Shown: positions 14,688 to 24,053, counted from the stretch's first letter. The stretch: 64,000 bases of DNA from Salipiger bermudensis (GCF_019801965.1 NZ_JAHVIA010000008.1:248001-312000); one strand, 5' to 3'. Made by a program: numbers and translations. The notes: generated by a model from the letters alone, not told the origin.

Positions 14688-17179
14688 TCCCGATGCTGCG
14701 CTGGTTGCGCGTCGCTGCCCTGTGGCTCGTCCTCGCGCTGAGCGCGGGGATGGCCGGCGCGCAGGACGAGAGCATCGACTATGAAAGCTGGAGCCAGATC
14801 GCCGGCCGGGCCGAAGAGGCCATCGACAATGGCGAGGCGTCGACCGAGGCCTTCGAGGCGTTGCGCAGCACGCTCGCCGGCTGGCGCGACACCTTCCTGC
14901 AGGCCGAGAGCAACAATGCCAGCCGCATCCAGACGCTGCAATCGCAGCTCGACGCGCTCGGCGATCCCCCGGCGGAAGGCGAGACCGAGCCCGAGGCCAT
15001 CGCCGTTCGGCGCGGGCAACTCAACGACGAGCTGCAGCGCATGCAGGCGCCGGTCAGGCGGGCGCAGGAGGCCCATACCCAGGCCGACGGGCTGATCCGC
15101 GAAATCGACACGATTGTGCGGACCCGGCAGGCCGATGCGCTTCTGTCGCTCGGGCCGTCACCGCTCAATCCGACGCTCTGGCCGGAGGCCGGCTCGGCGC
15201 TGGTCCAGTCCGGGCAGAGCCTGGTGAACGAGCTGCGGCAGAACATCCTGTCCGACATCAAGCGGTCCGAGGCGCGGCGGAACCTGCCGGTGATCCTGCT
15301 CCTGCTTGTGCTGGCGGCGCTGCTGGTGGCGCGCGGGCCGGTCTGGATCGACAAGTTCATCGAGTGGCTGCGCTCGACCACGCGCCGCGGCTCCGGGGTC
15401 TGGGGCTTCATCGCCTCGATCATCCGCATCATCCTGCCCTTCATGGGGCTCGTCATGCTGGTCGCGGCGTTCCGCGCCTCAAGCTTCGCCGGTGTCAATC
15501 TCCAGCGCGTGCTCGAGATGATCCCGGTTTGGGGCGCGGCGCTGATGATCGTGCGCTGGCTGGCCGACCAGAGCTTCAACCGCAACGACGACATCGCCAC
15601 GCTGCCGCTGCCGCCGAAGCAGCGCCGCGAGGCGCGCTACTATGCCAACCTGCTGGCGATCCTGCTGGTGTTGCGCTCCGCCGGAGCGACCATCGGCGAG
15701 ATCTTCGCCTATCCCGACGAGGTGCAGGTGGTGCTCGACTACCCGGTGCTGCTGCTCTGCGCGGTGATGCTGTGGCGGCTCGGGCATATCCTGACCAAGC
15801 TCAGCGACGAGACCGAGTCCGAGGGGACGCTGCTCGAGGGCTCGACCTTTCGCCTGCGCATCGCCCGCACCGTCGGCCGGCTGACCATCTTCGTCGCCAT
15901 CGTGGCGCCGGTGATGTCGGGGATCGGCTATGACGCGGTCGGGCAGGGGCTGATCTATCCGACCATCCGCACGCTCGCCCTGCTCGCGACGGTGCTGGTG
16001 CTGCAGCGCTTCGTCAACGATCTCTACGAGCTGATCACCGGGCGCGATCCGCAGGCCTCCGACAGCCTGACCCCGGTGCTGGCGGGCTTCGTGCTGCTGC
16101 TGCTCCAGGTCCCGGTGCTGGCGCTGATCTGGGGCGCGCGCATCGCCGACCTGACTGAGCTCTGGACCCGCTTCAAGGAGGGCATCGAGGTCGGCGACAC
16201 GCGGATCTCGCCGAGCGATTTCCTGACCTTCGCCATCGTCTTCGCGATCGGCTACACTGTCACCCGGATGCTGCAGGGCGGTCTGCGGACCTCGATCCTG
16301 CCCAAGACCAAGATCGATCCCGGCGGGCAGAACGCGCTGGTCGCGGGGCTGGGCTATATCGGCATCTTTTTCGCCGCCCTGATCGCGGTGACGGCCGCCG
16401 GGCTCGACCTGTCTTCGCTCGCCATCGTCGCCGGTGCGCTCTCGGTCGGCATCGGCTTCGGCCTGCAGACCATAGTGTCGAACTTCGTCTCCGGCATCAT
16501 CCTGCTGATCGAGCGCCCGATTTCCGAGGGCGACTGGATCGAGGTCAACGGCAACCACGGCATCGTCAAGGATATCTCGGTGCGCTCGACAAGGATCGAG
16601 ACCTTCGACCGCACCGACCTGATCGTGCCGAACTCGGATTTCGTCTCGGGCACGGTAACCAACTACACCCGAGGCAACGTCATCGGCCGCGTGGTGATGA
16701 CGGTGGGCGTGGCCTATGGCAGCGACACCCGAAAGGTGCAGGACATCCTGCTGCGCATCGTGCGCCAGCACGATCTCGTGCTGCTCAACCCCGAGCCGAT
16801 GGTCACCTTCGAGGAGTTCGGTGCGGATTCGCTGAATTTCGTGATCCGGGCGATCATCCGCGATGTCGGGCAGAAGCTCATCGTGACCTCGGATTTCCAC
16901 CACGAGATCGCGCGGCGCTTCGCCGAGGAAGGCATCGAGATCCCGTTCGCGCAGCGCGATGTCTGGCTGCGCAATCCCGAGGTGCTGTTCCCGGATCGGG
17001 AGCCGACGGCCAAGCCGGGGGCCGGGAAGGACGATGCCGCGCCCGAGGACCGCGAGGCGCATGATCGTGCGGCGGATGAGCAATCGACGCGCTCGGGCAT
17101 CGTACCCGCCGGGCGCGATGGCGATGCCGATGGCGATGGTGGCGGTGGTGCTGGCGATGGCGGAGACGGCGGCCGATGA
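14684..17179 (+). CDS. Large mechanosensitive channel of the MscS/MscK type with DUF3772 domain
   Basis: This is an inner-membrane tension-gated channel of about 831 residues. A signal peptide (LRWLRVAALWLVLALSAGMAGA) precedes a periplasmic helical domain of the DUF3772 type (to about residue 190). A series of hydrophobic helices follows, then the MscS pore and cytoplasmic domain near 579-700 (SVGIGFGLQTIVSNFVSG, LIERPISEGDWIE). The C-terminal 60 residues are charged and end in an Asp/Gly-rich tail (about 805-830). I favour the GTG at 14684, which overlaps the cysK stop and has GAGGA upstream; ATG 14693 is the alternative. The stop overlaps the alaX start as ATGA. Confidence 0.9.
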   Translation: MIPMLRWLRVAALWLVLALSAGMAGAQDESIDYESWSQIAGRAEEAIDNGEASTEAFEALRSTLAGWRDTFLQAESNNASRIQTLQSQLDALGDPPAEGETEPEAIAVRRGQLNDELQRMQAPVRRAQEAHTQADGLIREIDTIVRTRQADALLSLGPSPLNPTLWPEAGSALVQSGQSLVNELRQNILSDIKRSEARRNLPVILLLLVLAALLVARGPVWIDKFIEWLRSTTRRGSGVWGFIASIIRIILPFMGLVMLVAAFRASSFAGVNLQRVLEMIPVWGAALMIVRWLADQSFNRNDDIATLPLPPKQRREARYYANLLAILLVLRSAGATIGEIFAYPDEVQVVLDYPVLLLCAVMLWRLGHILTKLSDETESEGTLLEGSTFRLRIARTVGRLTIFVAIVAPVMSGIGYDAVGQGLIYPTIRTLALLATVLVLQRFVNDLYELITGRDPQASDSLTPVLAGFVLLLLQVPVLALIWGARIADLTELWTRFKEGIEVGDTRISPSDFLTFAIVFAIGYTVTRMLQGGLRTSILPKTKIDPGGQNALVAGLGYIGIFFAALIAVTAAGLDLSSLAIVAGALSVGIGFGLQTIVSNFVSGIILLIERPISEGDWIEVNGNHGIVKDISVRSTRIETFDRTDLIVPNSDFVSGTVTNYTRGNVIGRVVMTVGVAYGSDTRKVQDILLRIVRQHDLVLLNPEPMVTFEEFGADSLNFVIRAIIRDVGQKLIVTSDFHHEIARRFAEEGIEIPFAQRDVWLRNPEVLFPDREPTAKPGAGKDDAAPEDREAHDRAADEQSTRSGIVPAGRDGDADGDGGGGAGDGGDGGR

Positions 17180-17892
17180 CGCAAGCGCTGTTCCGCGAGG
17201 ATGCCTATCTTCGCGATGCCCCCGGCGTGGTCCGCGCGCACACGCCAGAGGGCGGCATCATACTCGACCGGACGGTGTTCTATCCCAGGGGCGGCGGCCA
17301 GCCCGGGGACAGCGGGCGGCTCGACTGGCAGGGCGGCAGCATCGGCATCGCCACGGCGGTGAAGGGGGAGCGCGACGCGGTCATCCTCGTCCCGGCCGAG
17401 CCGCTGCCGCTGCCGGCGCCCGGCACCATGGTGACCCAGCGTCTCGATTGGGATCGGCGGCACCGGCACATGCGCGTCCACACCGCGCTGCACCTGCTGT
17501 CGGTGGTGGTGCCGCTTCCGGTCACCGGGGGCAATATCAGCGCCGGCCACGGGCGGCTCGATTTCGCTTCTTCCGAGCTGCCCGACAGCCGCGAGGCGCT
17601 CGAGGCCCTGCTCAACGGCTTCGTCGAGCAGGATCTCGCGGTCAGCGCCGACTGGGTCGAGGAGGCGGTGCTCGATGCCAACCCGGCGCTGGTCAAGACC
17701 ATGACGGTTCAGCCGCCGCGCGGTCAGGGCGCGGTGCGGCTGGTGCGCATCGGGTCGGGCGAGGAACAGATCGACCTGCAGCCCTGCGGCGGCACCCACG
17801 TCGCGCGCACCGGCGAGATCGGCCGCATCCGCATCGGCAAGGTCGAGAACAAGGGCCGGCAGAACCGCCGGGTCAACATCCAGCTCGACTGA
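17176..17892 (+). CDS. alaX: Alanyl-tRNA editing protein (AlaX)
   Basis: This is a free-standing editing protein that hydrolyses mischarged Ser-tRNA(Ala) or Gly-tRNA(Ala). The 238-residue product has the editing domain of alanyl-tRNA synthetase, with the zinc-binding pairs His102-x3-His106 (HTALH) and Cys204-x3-His208 (CGGTH), and the tRNA-contacting loop TVFYPRGGGQPGD. The length corresponds to AlaX-M, which also has the N-terminal beta-barrel. The start overlaps the channel gene stop by four bases (ATGA), so translation is coupled. The opposite-strand EamA gene ends two bases after its stop. Confidence 0.93.
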   Translation: MTQALFREDAYLRDAPGVVRAHTPEGGIILDRTVFYPRGGGQPGDSGRLDWQGGSIGIATAVKGERDAVILVPAEPLPLPAPGTMVTQRLDWDRRHRHMRVHTALHLLSVVVPLPVTGGNISAGHGRLDFASSELPDSREALEALLNGFVEQDLAVSADWVEEAVLDANPALVKTMTVQPPRGQGAVRLVRIGSGEEQIDLQPCGGTHVARTGEIGRIRIGKVENKGRQNRRVNIQLD

Positions 17893-17894
17893 AC

Positions 17895-18788
17895 TCAGGT
17901 CGCGTCTCGGGCGGCTTCGGGCGCCGGGCGCCGGCGCTGCGGCAGCAGGATGTAGAGCGCGAGGCTCACCAGGACGATGGCGCCCCCCGCGAGCATCCGC
18001 GCGGTTGGTGCCTCGCCCAGCCCGATCCAGACCCAAAGCGGGCCCAGCACAGTCTCGAGCAGCATCAGCAGGCTGACATTGGCGGCCTGCGTGTAGCGCG
18101 AGGCCTGCGACAGCGAGAAGAACGAGGCCGGCAGGATCAGCAGCGCGGTGACGAGGATCGCGCCGACATTTCCGTCGCCGATGCGCTCCGGCCCGGCGAT
18201 CAGCAGCCCCGTGAGCCCTGCAAGCAGCGCCCCGGTACCAAGCGCTGGCAAGAGCGGCAGCTCCGGCGCGCGGCGCAGGCTGACGAAGGTGGTGGCAAGG
18301 CTCAGCGCCACGCCCAGCCCGCAGAGCGCGCCGGTGAGGGCGGCGGCATTCACCGCGAGATCGCCATGGCCCGAGACCGCGATGCCGATGCCCGCCAACA
18401 CCGCCGCTATGGCGGCCCAGGTGGCCCGGCTGGTGGGCTCACCGAGCGCCAGCCACGACAGCAGCGCTGCCCAGACAGGCACGGTCGCGACCGCGAGCAG
18501 CACCACCGCCACCGGCGCCGCGGCGATCGCCATCGGAAACAGCAGCGCGTTGAAATACTGCGCCACGATCAGCACCAGGCCGGCCGGGCGGAGCAGACGG
18601 TGCAGCGGTGCCTCGTGCCGCGCGAGAAGCAGCCAGCCGAGCCAGAACACCGCCCCCACGCCAAAGCCGCGCCAGGCCAGCATCTGCCAGCCGTCAAGCC
18701 CGGAGATCCGCATCAACAGCGCGTCCGGTGTCAGCACCAGCGCACCGAACGTGGCAAGCGCGATGCCATAGCGGGACGAGCGCGGCAT
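17895..18788 (-). CDS. EamA/DMT family transporter
   Basis: This is a predicted exporter of 297 residues with ten membrane helices in two EamA repeats. The first begins SRYGIALATFGALVLTPDA and the second begins near LAVNAAALTGALCGL. The family exports amino acids, metabolites or drugs; the substrate cannot be told. The ATG at 18788 (MPRSSRYG) was chosen because AGGAG lies 6 bases upstream and the protein then starts at the first helix. It is codirectional with, and downstream of, the DUF533 gene, but a terminator-like hairpin separates them. It is a different paralogue from the EamA protein at 19834. Confidence 0.92.
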   Translation of the reverse strand: MPRSSRYGIALATFGALVLTPDALLMRISGLDGWQMLAWRGFGVGAVFWLGWLLLARHEAPLHRLLRPAGLVLIVAQYFNALLFPMAIAAAPVAVVLLAVATVPVWAALLSWLALGEPTSRATWAAIAAVLAGIGIAVSGHGDLAVNAAALTGALCGLGVALSLATTFVSLRRAPELPLLPALGTGALLAGLTGLLIAGPERIGDGNVGAILVTALLILPASFFSLSQASRYTQAANVSLLMLLETVLGPLWVWIGLGEAPTARMLAGGAIVLVSLALYILLPQRRRPAPEAARDAT

Positions 18789-18806
18789 GGGGATCTCCTG
18801 CGATTG

Positions 18807-18845
18807 GGCAAAAGCCAGCCCCGCCCGGCGCGGGCCGGACGGGGC
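18807..18845 (-). terminator. Terminator-like hairpin after the DUF533 gene
   Basis: Read on the minus strand, GCCCCGTCCGGC pairs with GCCGGGCGGGGC (one G·T) around a four-base loop, followed after three bases by CTTTTGC. It would separate DUF533 transcription from the EamA gene, although the T run is short. Confidence 0.55.
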
Positions 18846-18867
18846 GGAACTCTGCGGGCAGAGTGGC

Positions 18868-19698
18868 TCAGGAATAGAGCGGCTGCAATCCCATCTGCAT
18901 GTGCAGTTGGTTGACCACCAGCTCAGACAGGCCCATCGCCTTGGCAAGACGGTCGAGATACTCGGCCTCGGCATCGGTATCGACCCGGATGGTCATCAGC
19001 GAGGCGGCATAGACCTGCGCCTTCTGCGCCTCGGGCGTCTCGGCCGCCAGTGTCTCGGGATCGACCGGTGCCGCAAGCTGGGTCTTCACGAAGGCGAGGT
19101 CCTCGGCGGAGGCATCCTCGCCCACGGTCTCGAGGATCTTGGCCTGCTCCGCCTTGTCGATGCCGCCGTCGGATTTCGCCGCCTGGATCATCGCGCGCAG
19201 CATCAGGCCCGCGGCGCGCTCGGCCTCGGGCGGGGTGCCGACGGCACTGACCTGGTCGAGCATGGCGCCGACGCCCTTGCCGCTCATCGCCGCGGCCCCG
19301 CCCGCGGCGGCGAACATCGCCGGCAGGCCCGCGCCGCCTTCTCCCGACAGCGCCGAGAGCAGGCCGCCCTTGGGGCCGCTCACATCCGAGGGCGAAAGAC
19401 CCGCGGCGCCGAACATCGCGCCGAAGCCCCCTTCCTGCATCTTGGTCATCATCTCCTGCAGCGGGTTGGCGGCGCCGGTCTCCTGGAACTTCGCCATCAT
19501 CTCCTGCAGCGGCGTGGCGGCGTCGCCCGACCACATCTTGCCCATCTGCGCCTGTAGATCGGTGCCGGGCTCCGAACCCTTGACCTGTGCGCCGCCGCCG
19601 AGCAGCGCGCCGAGGCCGCCGCCGCCGGACAGCTTGTCGACGCCGCGCGCCGCGGCATAGCCGATGGCGAGTTTCGCCAGCGTTCCCATCAATGACAT
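18868..19698 (-). CDS. DUF533 (YebE-like, TerB-fold) protein
   Basis: The 276-residue product has a Gly/Met-rich N-terminal half and a C-terminal TerB-like helical domain (about 160-275) with ERAAGLMLRAMIQAAKSDGGID. That is typical of DUF533, where the acidic residues may bind a metal. The N-terminal region contains a direct repeat of PLQEMM at about 63-68 and 78-83, spaced 15 residues apart. The function is unknown; the tellurite label sometimes given to this family rests only on the shared fold. The ATG at 19698 has GGAGGAAACC in front of it, which is an excellent site. Confidence 0.85.
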   Translation of the reverse strand: MSLMGTLAKLAIGYAAARGVDKLSGGGGLGALLGGGAQVKGSEPGTDLQAQMGKMWSGDAATPLQEMMAKFQETGAANPLQEMMTKMQEGGFGAMFGAAGLSPSDVSGPKGGLLSALSGEGGAGLPAMFAAAGGAAAMSGKGVGAMLDQVSAVGTPPEAERAAGLMLRAMIQAAKSDGGIDKAEQAKILETVGEDASAEDLAFVKTQLAAPVDPETLAAETPEAQKAQVYAASLMTIRVDTDAEAEYLDRLAKAMGLSELVVNQLHMQMGLQPLYS

Positions 19699-19833
19699 GG
19701 TTTCCTCCTCCCGGAATTGTCTCCGTTGCCCTCACCTTGGCAGAAAGCCCCCGCGCCGGGGAAGGAAAATCCGAACCCGCCCGCGGCGGGCATCTGCTTG
19801 ACGCCCCGCGCGGATCGGTGTTGAGCCGAGGGC

Positions 19834-20715
19834 ATGAATACGCGCAATTCCATGGATCTCGCCGGCGCGGCGGGGCTGATCGGGTTCTCGACGCTGCTGG
19901 CGTTCAACCAGGTCGTCGTGAAACTCACCAATACCGGCATCTCGCCGGTGCTCTCCGCCGGGTTGCGCTCGGCCATCGGGGTCCTCGTGCTAGGGCTCTG
20001 GATCGCCTGGCGCCGCCCTGGTGCGCTTGCCGGCATGGCGCAGGCCAAGACCGGCGGGCTACTGCTCGGGCTGCTGTTCTCGGCCGAATTCGTGGCGCTG
20101 TTCATCGCGCTCGACCACACCACCGTGTCGCGCGGCTCGATCGTGTTCTACTCGATGCCGGTCTGGCTGGCGCTGGCGGCGCATCTCTGGCTGCCCGGAG
20201 AGCGGCTGACGCGGGCAAGGCTGCTGGGGCTGGTGCTGGCGATGGCCGGGGTCGGCTGGGCGCTCTGGGATCCGCAGAGCCGCAGCGCCGGGGATTGGCT
20301 CGGCGACGCGCTGGCGCTGATTGCGGCGCTGCTCTGGGCGGGGATCATCCTCACCGTGCGTCTGGGCCAGGCGGAGCGGCTGAGCGCCGAGGCGCAGCTG
20401 ATGTGGCAAGTCGCGGTCTCGGCGCTGCTTCTGCCGGTGCTGGCGCCGCTCTTCGGCCCGCCACTGCGCGATTCGAACCTGCTGCACTGGGGCGGCGTGC
20501 TGTTCCAGGGCGTCGTGGTGGTGGGCGTAGGCTTCACCTTCTGGATGGGCGTGATGAAGCGCTACCGCGCCTCCGACGTCGCCGCCTTCAGCTTCCTGTC
20601 GCCGGTGCTGGCGGTGGCGATGGGCTGGCTGGTGCTGGGCGAGCCGGTGGGGCCGAGCTTCCTCGGCGCGCTGGTGCTGGTGGCGGCGGGGATCGTGCTG
20701 ATCAACCGCCGCTAG
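19834..20715 (+). CDS. EamA/DMT family transporter
   Basis: This is a ten-helix drug/metabolite exporter of 293 residues with two EamA repeats. The first contains GFSTLLAFNQVVVKLTNTG and ALDHTTVSRGSIVFYSMPV; the second contains SFLSPVLAVAMGWLVLGEP, the usual end-of-repeat signature. The substrate is unknown. The ATG at 19834 starts a protein of normal length; no clear ribosome binding site is visible, and the nearest purine stretch is GAGGG at spacing 2. It stands alone, divergent from the DUF533 gene and convergent with selO. Confidence 0.9.
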   Translation: MNTRNSMDLAGAAGLIGFSTLLAFNQVVVKLTNTGISPVLSAGLRSAIGVLVLGLWIAWRRPGALAGMAQAKTGGLLLGLLFSAEFVALFIALDHTTVSRGSIVFYSMPVWLALAAHLWLPGERLTRARLLGLVLAMAGVGWALWDPQSRSAGDWLGDALALIAALLWAGIILTVRLGQAERLSAEAQLMWQVAVSALLLPVLAPLFGPPLRDSNLLHWGGVLFQGVVVVGVGFTFWMGVMKRYRASDVAAFSFLSPVLAVAMGWLVLGEPVGPSFLGALVLVAAGIVLINRR

Positions 20716-20724
20716 GCCAGGGCC

Positions 20725-22143
20725 TCAGGTGCCGCAGAAGGTCGCCGGGACGATTTCGTCCTCGGTCGGCGGGCGGCGCAACTCCTCGGCCTCGGGCTGG
20801 TCGTCATAGGGCCGCGCCAACACCGCGTTCAAGTGATGGAAATAGCGCTCATCGCCCTCGACCGCGGCGGCGATCATCTGCTCGACCCGGTGGTTGCGCG
20901 GGATGAAGGCGGGATTGCTCCGCCGCATCAGCCCCTCGGGATCGGGCTCGTCTTCGATGCGCTCGCGCCAGCGCGCCTCCCAGCCGTCAAACGCCTCCCG
21001 GTCGGTGACCTGATCTCGCGCGCCATCTTCCAACAGCGCCCGGAAGGTGTTGGTGAAATCCGCCTGACCCTTGTGCATCAGCTCGAGCAGCTCGGCGATC
21101 AGTGCCGCGTCCTGCGCTTCGGGCGCACTGATGCCGATCTTTGCGGCAAAGCGCTTGAGCCACTCGGCGCGCAGCAGATCCGCCATGCCGTGCACGATCT
21201 CGGTGAAGACCTTCACCCCGTCATCGGCATCGGGCATCAGCGGCACAAGCGCGGTGGCGAGCTGGGCCATGTTCCAGACGATGATGTCGGGCTGGGCGGA
21301 ATAGGCGTAGCGTCCGTAGCGGTCGATCGAGGAGAACACCTGGTTCGGATCGTAGCGGTCCATGAAGGCGCAGGGGCCGTAATCGATGGTCTCTCCGGAG
21401 AGCGTGCAGTTGTCGGTGTTCATCACGCCGTGGATGAAGCCGAGGCTGAGCCATTGCGAGACCAGCGCCGCCTGCCGCTCACAGACCCGGGCGAGCAGCT
21501 CGTCGGGGCTGGTCACGCCGGGATAATGGCGCGCGACGGTGTAATCGTAGAGCGTCTGCAGTTCGTCGTATTGCCCGCGCGAGGAGAACAGCTGGAAGGT
21601 GCCGACGCGGATGTGGCTCTGCGCCACGCGGGTCAGCACGGCGCCGGGGAGGGGGCGCTCGCGCAGAATGTCCTCGCCGCTGCGCACGGCCGCCAGCGCC
21701 CGGGTCGTGGGGACGCTCAGCGCGTGCATCGCCTCGCTGACCACGTATTCGCGCAGCACCGGCCCGAGCCATGCGCGCCCGTCGCCGCGCCGCGAATAGG
21801 GCGTAGGGCCGGAGCCCTTGAGCTGGATGTCGCGCCGGATGCCGGCCTTGTCGACCACCTCGCCCAGCAGATGCGCGCGTCCGTCGCCGAGTTGCGGCGA
21901 GAAGCCCCCGAACTGGTGCCCAGCATAGATCTGCGCCAGCGGGTCGGCGCCTTCGGGCAGCACGTTGCCGGCAAAGACCGGCGCGAGCCTAGGGTCGTCG
22001 GTGCCCGAAATGCCGAGCTCCGCGGCCAGCGCCTCGTTGAAGGCCACGAGGCTGGGCTGCGCCACGGTGGCGGGCTTGAGCTTTGTGTAGAAGGCGCCGG
22101 GCAGGCGGGCGTAGCTGTTGTCGAAGGGAATGTGCAGGGTCAT
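20725..22143 (-). CDS. selO: Protein adenylyltransferase SelO (YdiU family)
   Basis: SelO is a pseudokinase-fold enzyme that transfers AMP from ATP to Ser, Thr or Tyr of target proteins, with roles in redox homeostasis. The 472-residue product shows the family motifs GSGPTPYSRRGDGRA, FSSRGQYDELQTL, HGVMNTDNCTLSG (active site) and IDYGPCAFMDRYDP. It ends FCGT, carrying Cys where eukaryotic SelO has selenocysteine. The ATG at 22143 gives MTLHIPFDN, the normal family start; the longer upstream frame runs into the tandem repeats and is not coding. Confidence 0.95.
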   Translation of the reverse strand: MTLHIPFDNSYARLPGAFYTKLKPATVAQPSLVAFNEALAAELGISGTDDPRLAPVFAGNVLPEGADPLAQIYAGHQFGGFSPQLGDGRAHLLGEVVDKAGIRRDIQLKGSGPTPYSRRGDGRAWLGPVLREYVVSEAMHALSVPTTRALAAVRSGEDILRERPLPGAVLTRVAQSHIRVGTFQLFSSRGQYDELQTLYDYTVARHYPGVTSPDELLARVCERQAALVSQWLSLGFIHGVMNTDNCTLSGETIDYGPCAFMDRYDPNQVFSSIDRYGRYAYSAQPDIIVWNMAQLATALVPLMPDADDGVKVFTEIVHGMADLLRAEWLKRFAAKIGISAPEAQDAALIAELLELMHKGQADFTNTFRALLEDGARDQVTDREAFDGWEARWRERIEDEPDPEGLMRRSNPAFIPRNHRVEQMIAAAVEGDERYFHHLNAVLARPYDDQPEAEELRRPPTEDEIVPATFCGT

Positions 22144-22230
22144 GGCCCAGAGATAACCGCTCGCACGCGGAAAGAAAGCCCCCGTCCTCACGGTTCCCCT
22201 TGCCGCCCCGGCCAAGGCCACGCTCTGGCT

Positions 22231-22503
22231 CTTCTCTACGTTCCAAATACTTTCGGCCCGACACCTACATCCCGCGCCACCTTCGGTCAGACGCACGGCT
22301 TCTCCACCCCCCCCCTCAAGCCGCGCCACCTCCGGCTCATCGCGCATCACCCATCTTCTCTACGTTCCAAATACTCACGGCCCGACACCTACATCCCGCG
22401 CCACCTTCGGTCAGACGCACGGCTTCTCCACCCCCCTCAAGCCGCGCCGCCTCCGGCTCATCGCGCATCACCCATCTTCTCTACGTCCTCAAATACTCAC
22501 GGC
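22231..22503 (-). repeat. Tandem repeat array, about 2.2 copies of a 121-124 bp unit carrying the dispersed core
   Basis: Copies start at 22231, 22355 and 22476 (the last partial). The first two differ by three substitutions and a shorter C run (nine versus six), so the duplication is recent. Each unit begins with the inverted form of the dispersed core: on the minus strand it reads AGTATTTGGAACGTAGAGAAG-like. The unit length is not a multiple of three and no conserved protein crosses it. It fills most of the 510-base divergent gap between selO and the pirin gene; the flanks hold no gene that I can see. Confidence 0.93.
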
Positions 22504-22653
22504 GCAGCATCCACCGCTCGAGCGACGCCGGTCTGGCACGAAACGCCGCCGCCAGCCCCTACACAAAGATGCACAGAAACGGCGCGCGTATCGGCCTATC
22601 GTGCGCCGGATATCGCGTTATCTTATCCTCATCACCCCGAGAGGAGACACGTC

Positions 22654-23586
22654 ATGAGCTGGAACCCCGCACTCGACCCGCATTGCCCGACCGGAGACGA
22701 GGTCGATGCCATCGACACGCTGATCGTGCCGCGGGCGCGTGATCTCGGCGGCTTCGAGGTCCGGCGCGCGCTGCCGGCACCGAAGCGGCAGATGGTCGGC
22801 CCGTTCATCTTCTTCGACCAGATGGGGCCGGCGGAGTTCCTGCCCACGCGGGGCATGGACGTGCGGCCGCACCCGCATATCGGGCTGGCGACGATCTCCT
22901 ACCTGTTCCGGGGCCGGATGCATCACCGCGACAGCCTCGGCACCGATGCGTGGATCGAGCCCGGCGCGGTGAACTGGATGGTGGCGGGCCACGGCATCAC
23001 CCATTCCGAGCGCACCGATGACGAGACGCAGGTCGACCCGATGCCGTTTTTCGGCATCCAGACCTGGGTGGCGCTGCCCAAGGATCACGAGGACCGCGCG
23101 CCGCTGTTTCAGCACGCCGCCGCCGATGCACTGCCTTACCTCGAGGGCGAGGGTAAGCAGGTGCGGCTGATCCTCGGCGATGCCTGGGGCGAGCGCGCTC
23201 CGGTCGAGACGGCGTCGGAGATGTTCTACGCCGACGCGGTGCTCGAGGCGGGCGCGGCGATCCCGATGCCCGACAATCACGAAGATCGCGGCGTCTACGT
23301 CGTCGAGGGCTCGGTAGAGCAGGCCGGCACCAGCTACGAGGCCGGGCAGATGATGGTGTTCCGCCCCGGCGACCGGGTGTCGCTGAAGGCCGGCCCGCGC
23401 GGGGCGCGGGTGATGCTGCTCGGCGGCGAAACGCTGGAGGGGCCACGCTATATCTGGTGGAACTTCGTCGCTTCGTCGAAGGAACGCATCGAGGAGGCCA
23501 AGGAGGCGTGGCGCCGGGGCGACTGGGAAAACGGCCGTTTCCACCTGCCGCCGGGCGATGACGCGGAGTTCATCCCGCTGCCATGA
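22654..23586 (+). CDS. Pirin family protein
   Basis: This is a bicupin of 310 residues. The N-terminal cupin carries the metal ligands of pirin: two histidines in RPHPHIGLATISYLF (around 71-80) and a His/Glu pair in HGITHSER about 45 residues later. Bacterial pirins can act as quercetin 2,3-dioxygenases or as redox-linked regulators; which applies here is not clear. The ATG at 22654 has GAGAGGAG upstream. The C-terminus FHLPPGDDAEFIPLP is the usual pirin ending. Confidence 0.93.
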   Translation: MSWNPALDPHCPTGDEVDAIDTLIVPRARDLGGFEVRRALPAPKRQMVGPFIFFDQMGPAEFLPTRGMDVRPHPHIGLATISYLFRGRMHHRDSLGTDAWIEPGAVNWMVAGHGITHSERTDDETQVDPMPFFGIQTWVALPKDHEDRAPLFQHAAADALPYLEGEGKQVRLILGDAWGERAPVETASEMFYADAVLEAGAAIPMPDNHEDRGVYVVEGSVEQAGTSYEAGQMMVFRPGDRVSLKAGPRGARVMLLGGETLEGPRYIWWNFVASSKERIEEAKEAWRRGDWENGRFHLPPGDDAEFIPLP

Positions 23587-23606
23587 GCGGCGCGGGCGAG
23601 GGGGGC

Positions 23607-24053
23607 TCAGAACACCCGCGTCATCGCCACGCTGCGCTCGCGCGGCTGGAAGCGGGCGCGGCGGTAGAAGCCCTGCAGGCGTTCGTCCTCGCGGTCGATC
23701 TCGAGATGCAGCGCCGCGACGCCGCTGTCGCGCAGCCCGTTGGAGAGCGCGTGCAGCGCCTCGCCGCCCATGCCGCGGCGGCGCACGGCGGGGCGGATGT
23801 AGAGCTCGTCGATGCGGGCCTCGAGCCCGCCGAACTCGATGCTCCAGCCGAAGCTGACCACCACGTAGCCCACCGGCGACTTGCGCGGCCCGATGAGCCA
23901 GATTGCCCCATGCGGCTGGCCTTCGAGGATCGGCAGCAGCGCGGAGTGAAGGTGCTCGGCATCGGTGCCGTAGCCTTGCTCGGCATGGAAGGCGGTGACC
24001 AGCGGCAGCAGGCGGGCGAGGTCGTCCGGTCCGGCGAGATGCAGGGATTTCAT
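23607..24053 (-). CDS. GNAT family N-acetyltransferase
   Basis: This is a 148-residue acetyl-CoA-dependent transferase with one GNAT domain. The acetyl-CoA pyrophosphate loop is visible around 91-105 (RPAVRRRGMGGEAL), followed by the C-terminal strand ALHLEIDREDERLQGFYRRARF. The acceptor is unknown. The start ATG overlaps the stop of the nucleoside hydrolase gene (ATGA, 24050-24053), so the two are cotranscribed and coupled. Confidence 0.9.
   Translation of the reverse strand: MKSLHLAGPDDLARLLPLVTAFHAEQGYGTDAEHLHSALLPILEGQPHGAIWLIGPRKSPVGYVVVSFGWSIEFGGLEARIDELYIRPAVRRRGMGGEALHALSNGLRDSGVAALHLEIDREDERLQGFYRRARFQPRERSVAMTRVF

Noticed and set aside
22144-22350. N-terminal extension of SelO reading into the tandem repeats
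   Set aside because: The ATG at 22143 gives the normal family start, and the repeat unit is not a multiple of three, so the extension is an accident of the repeats.
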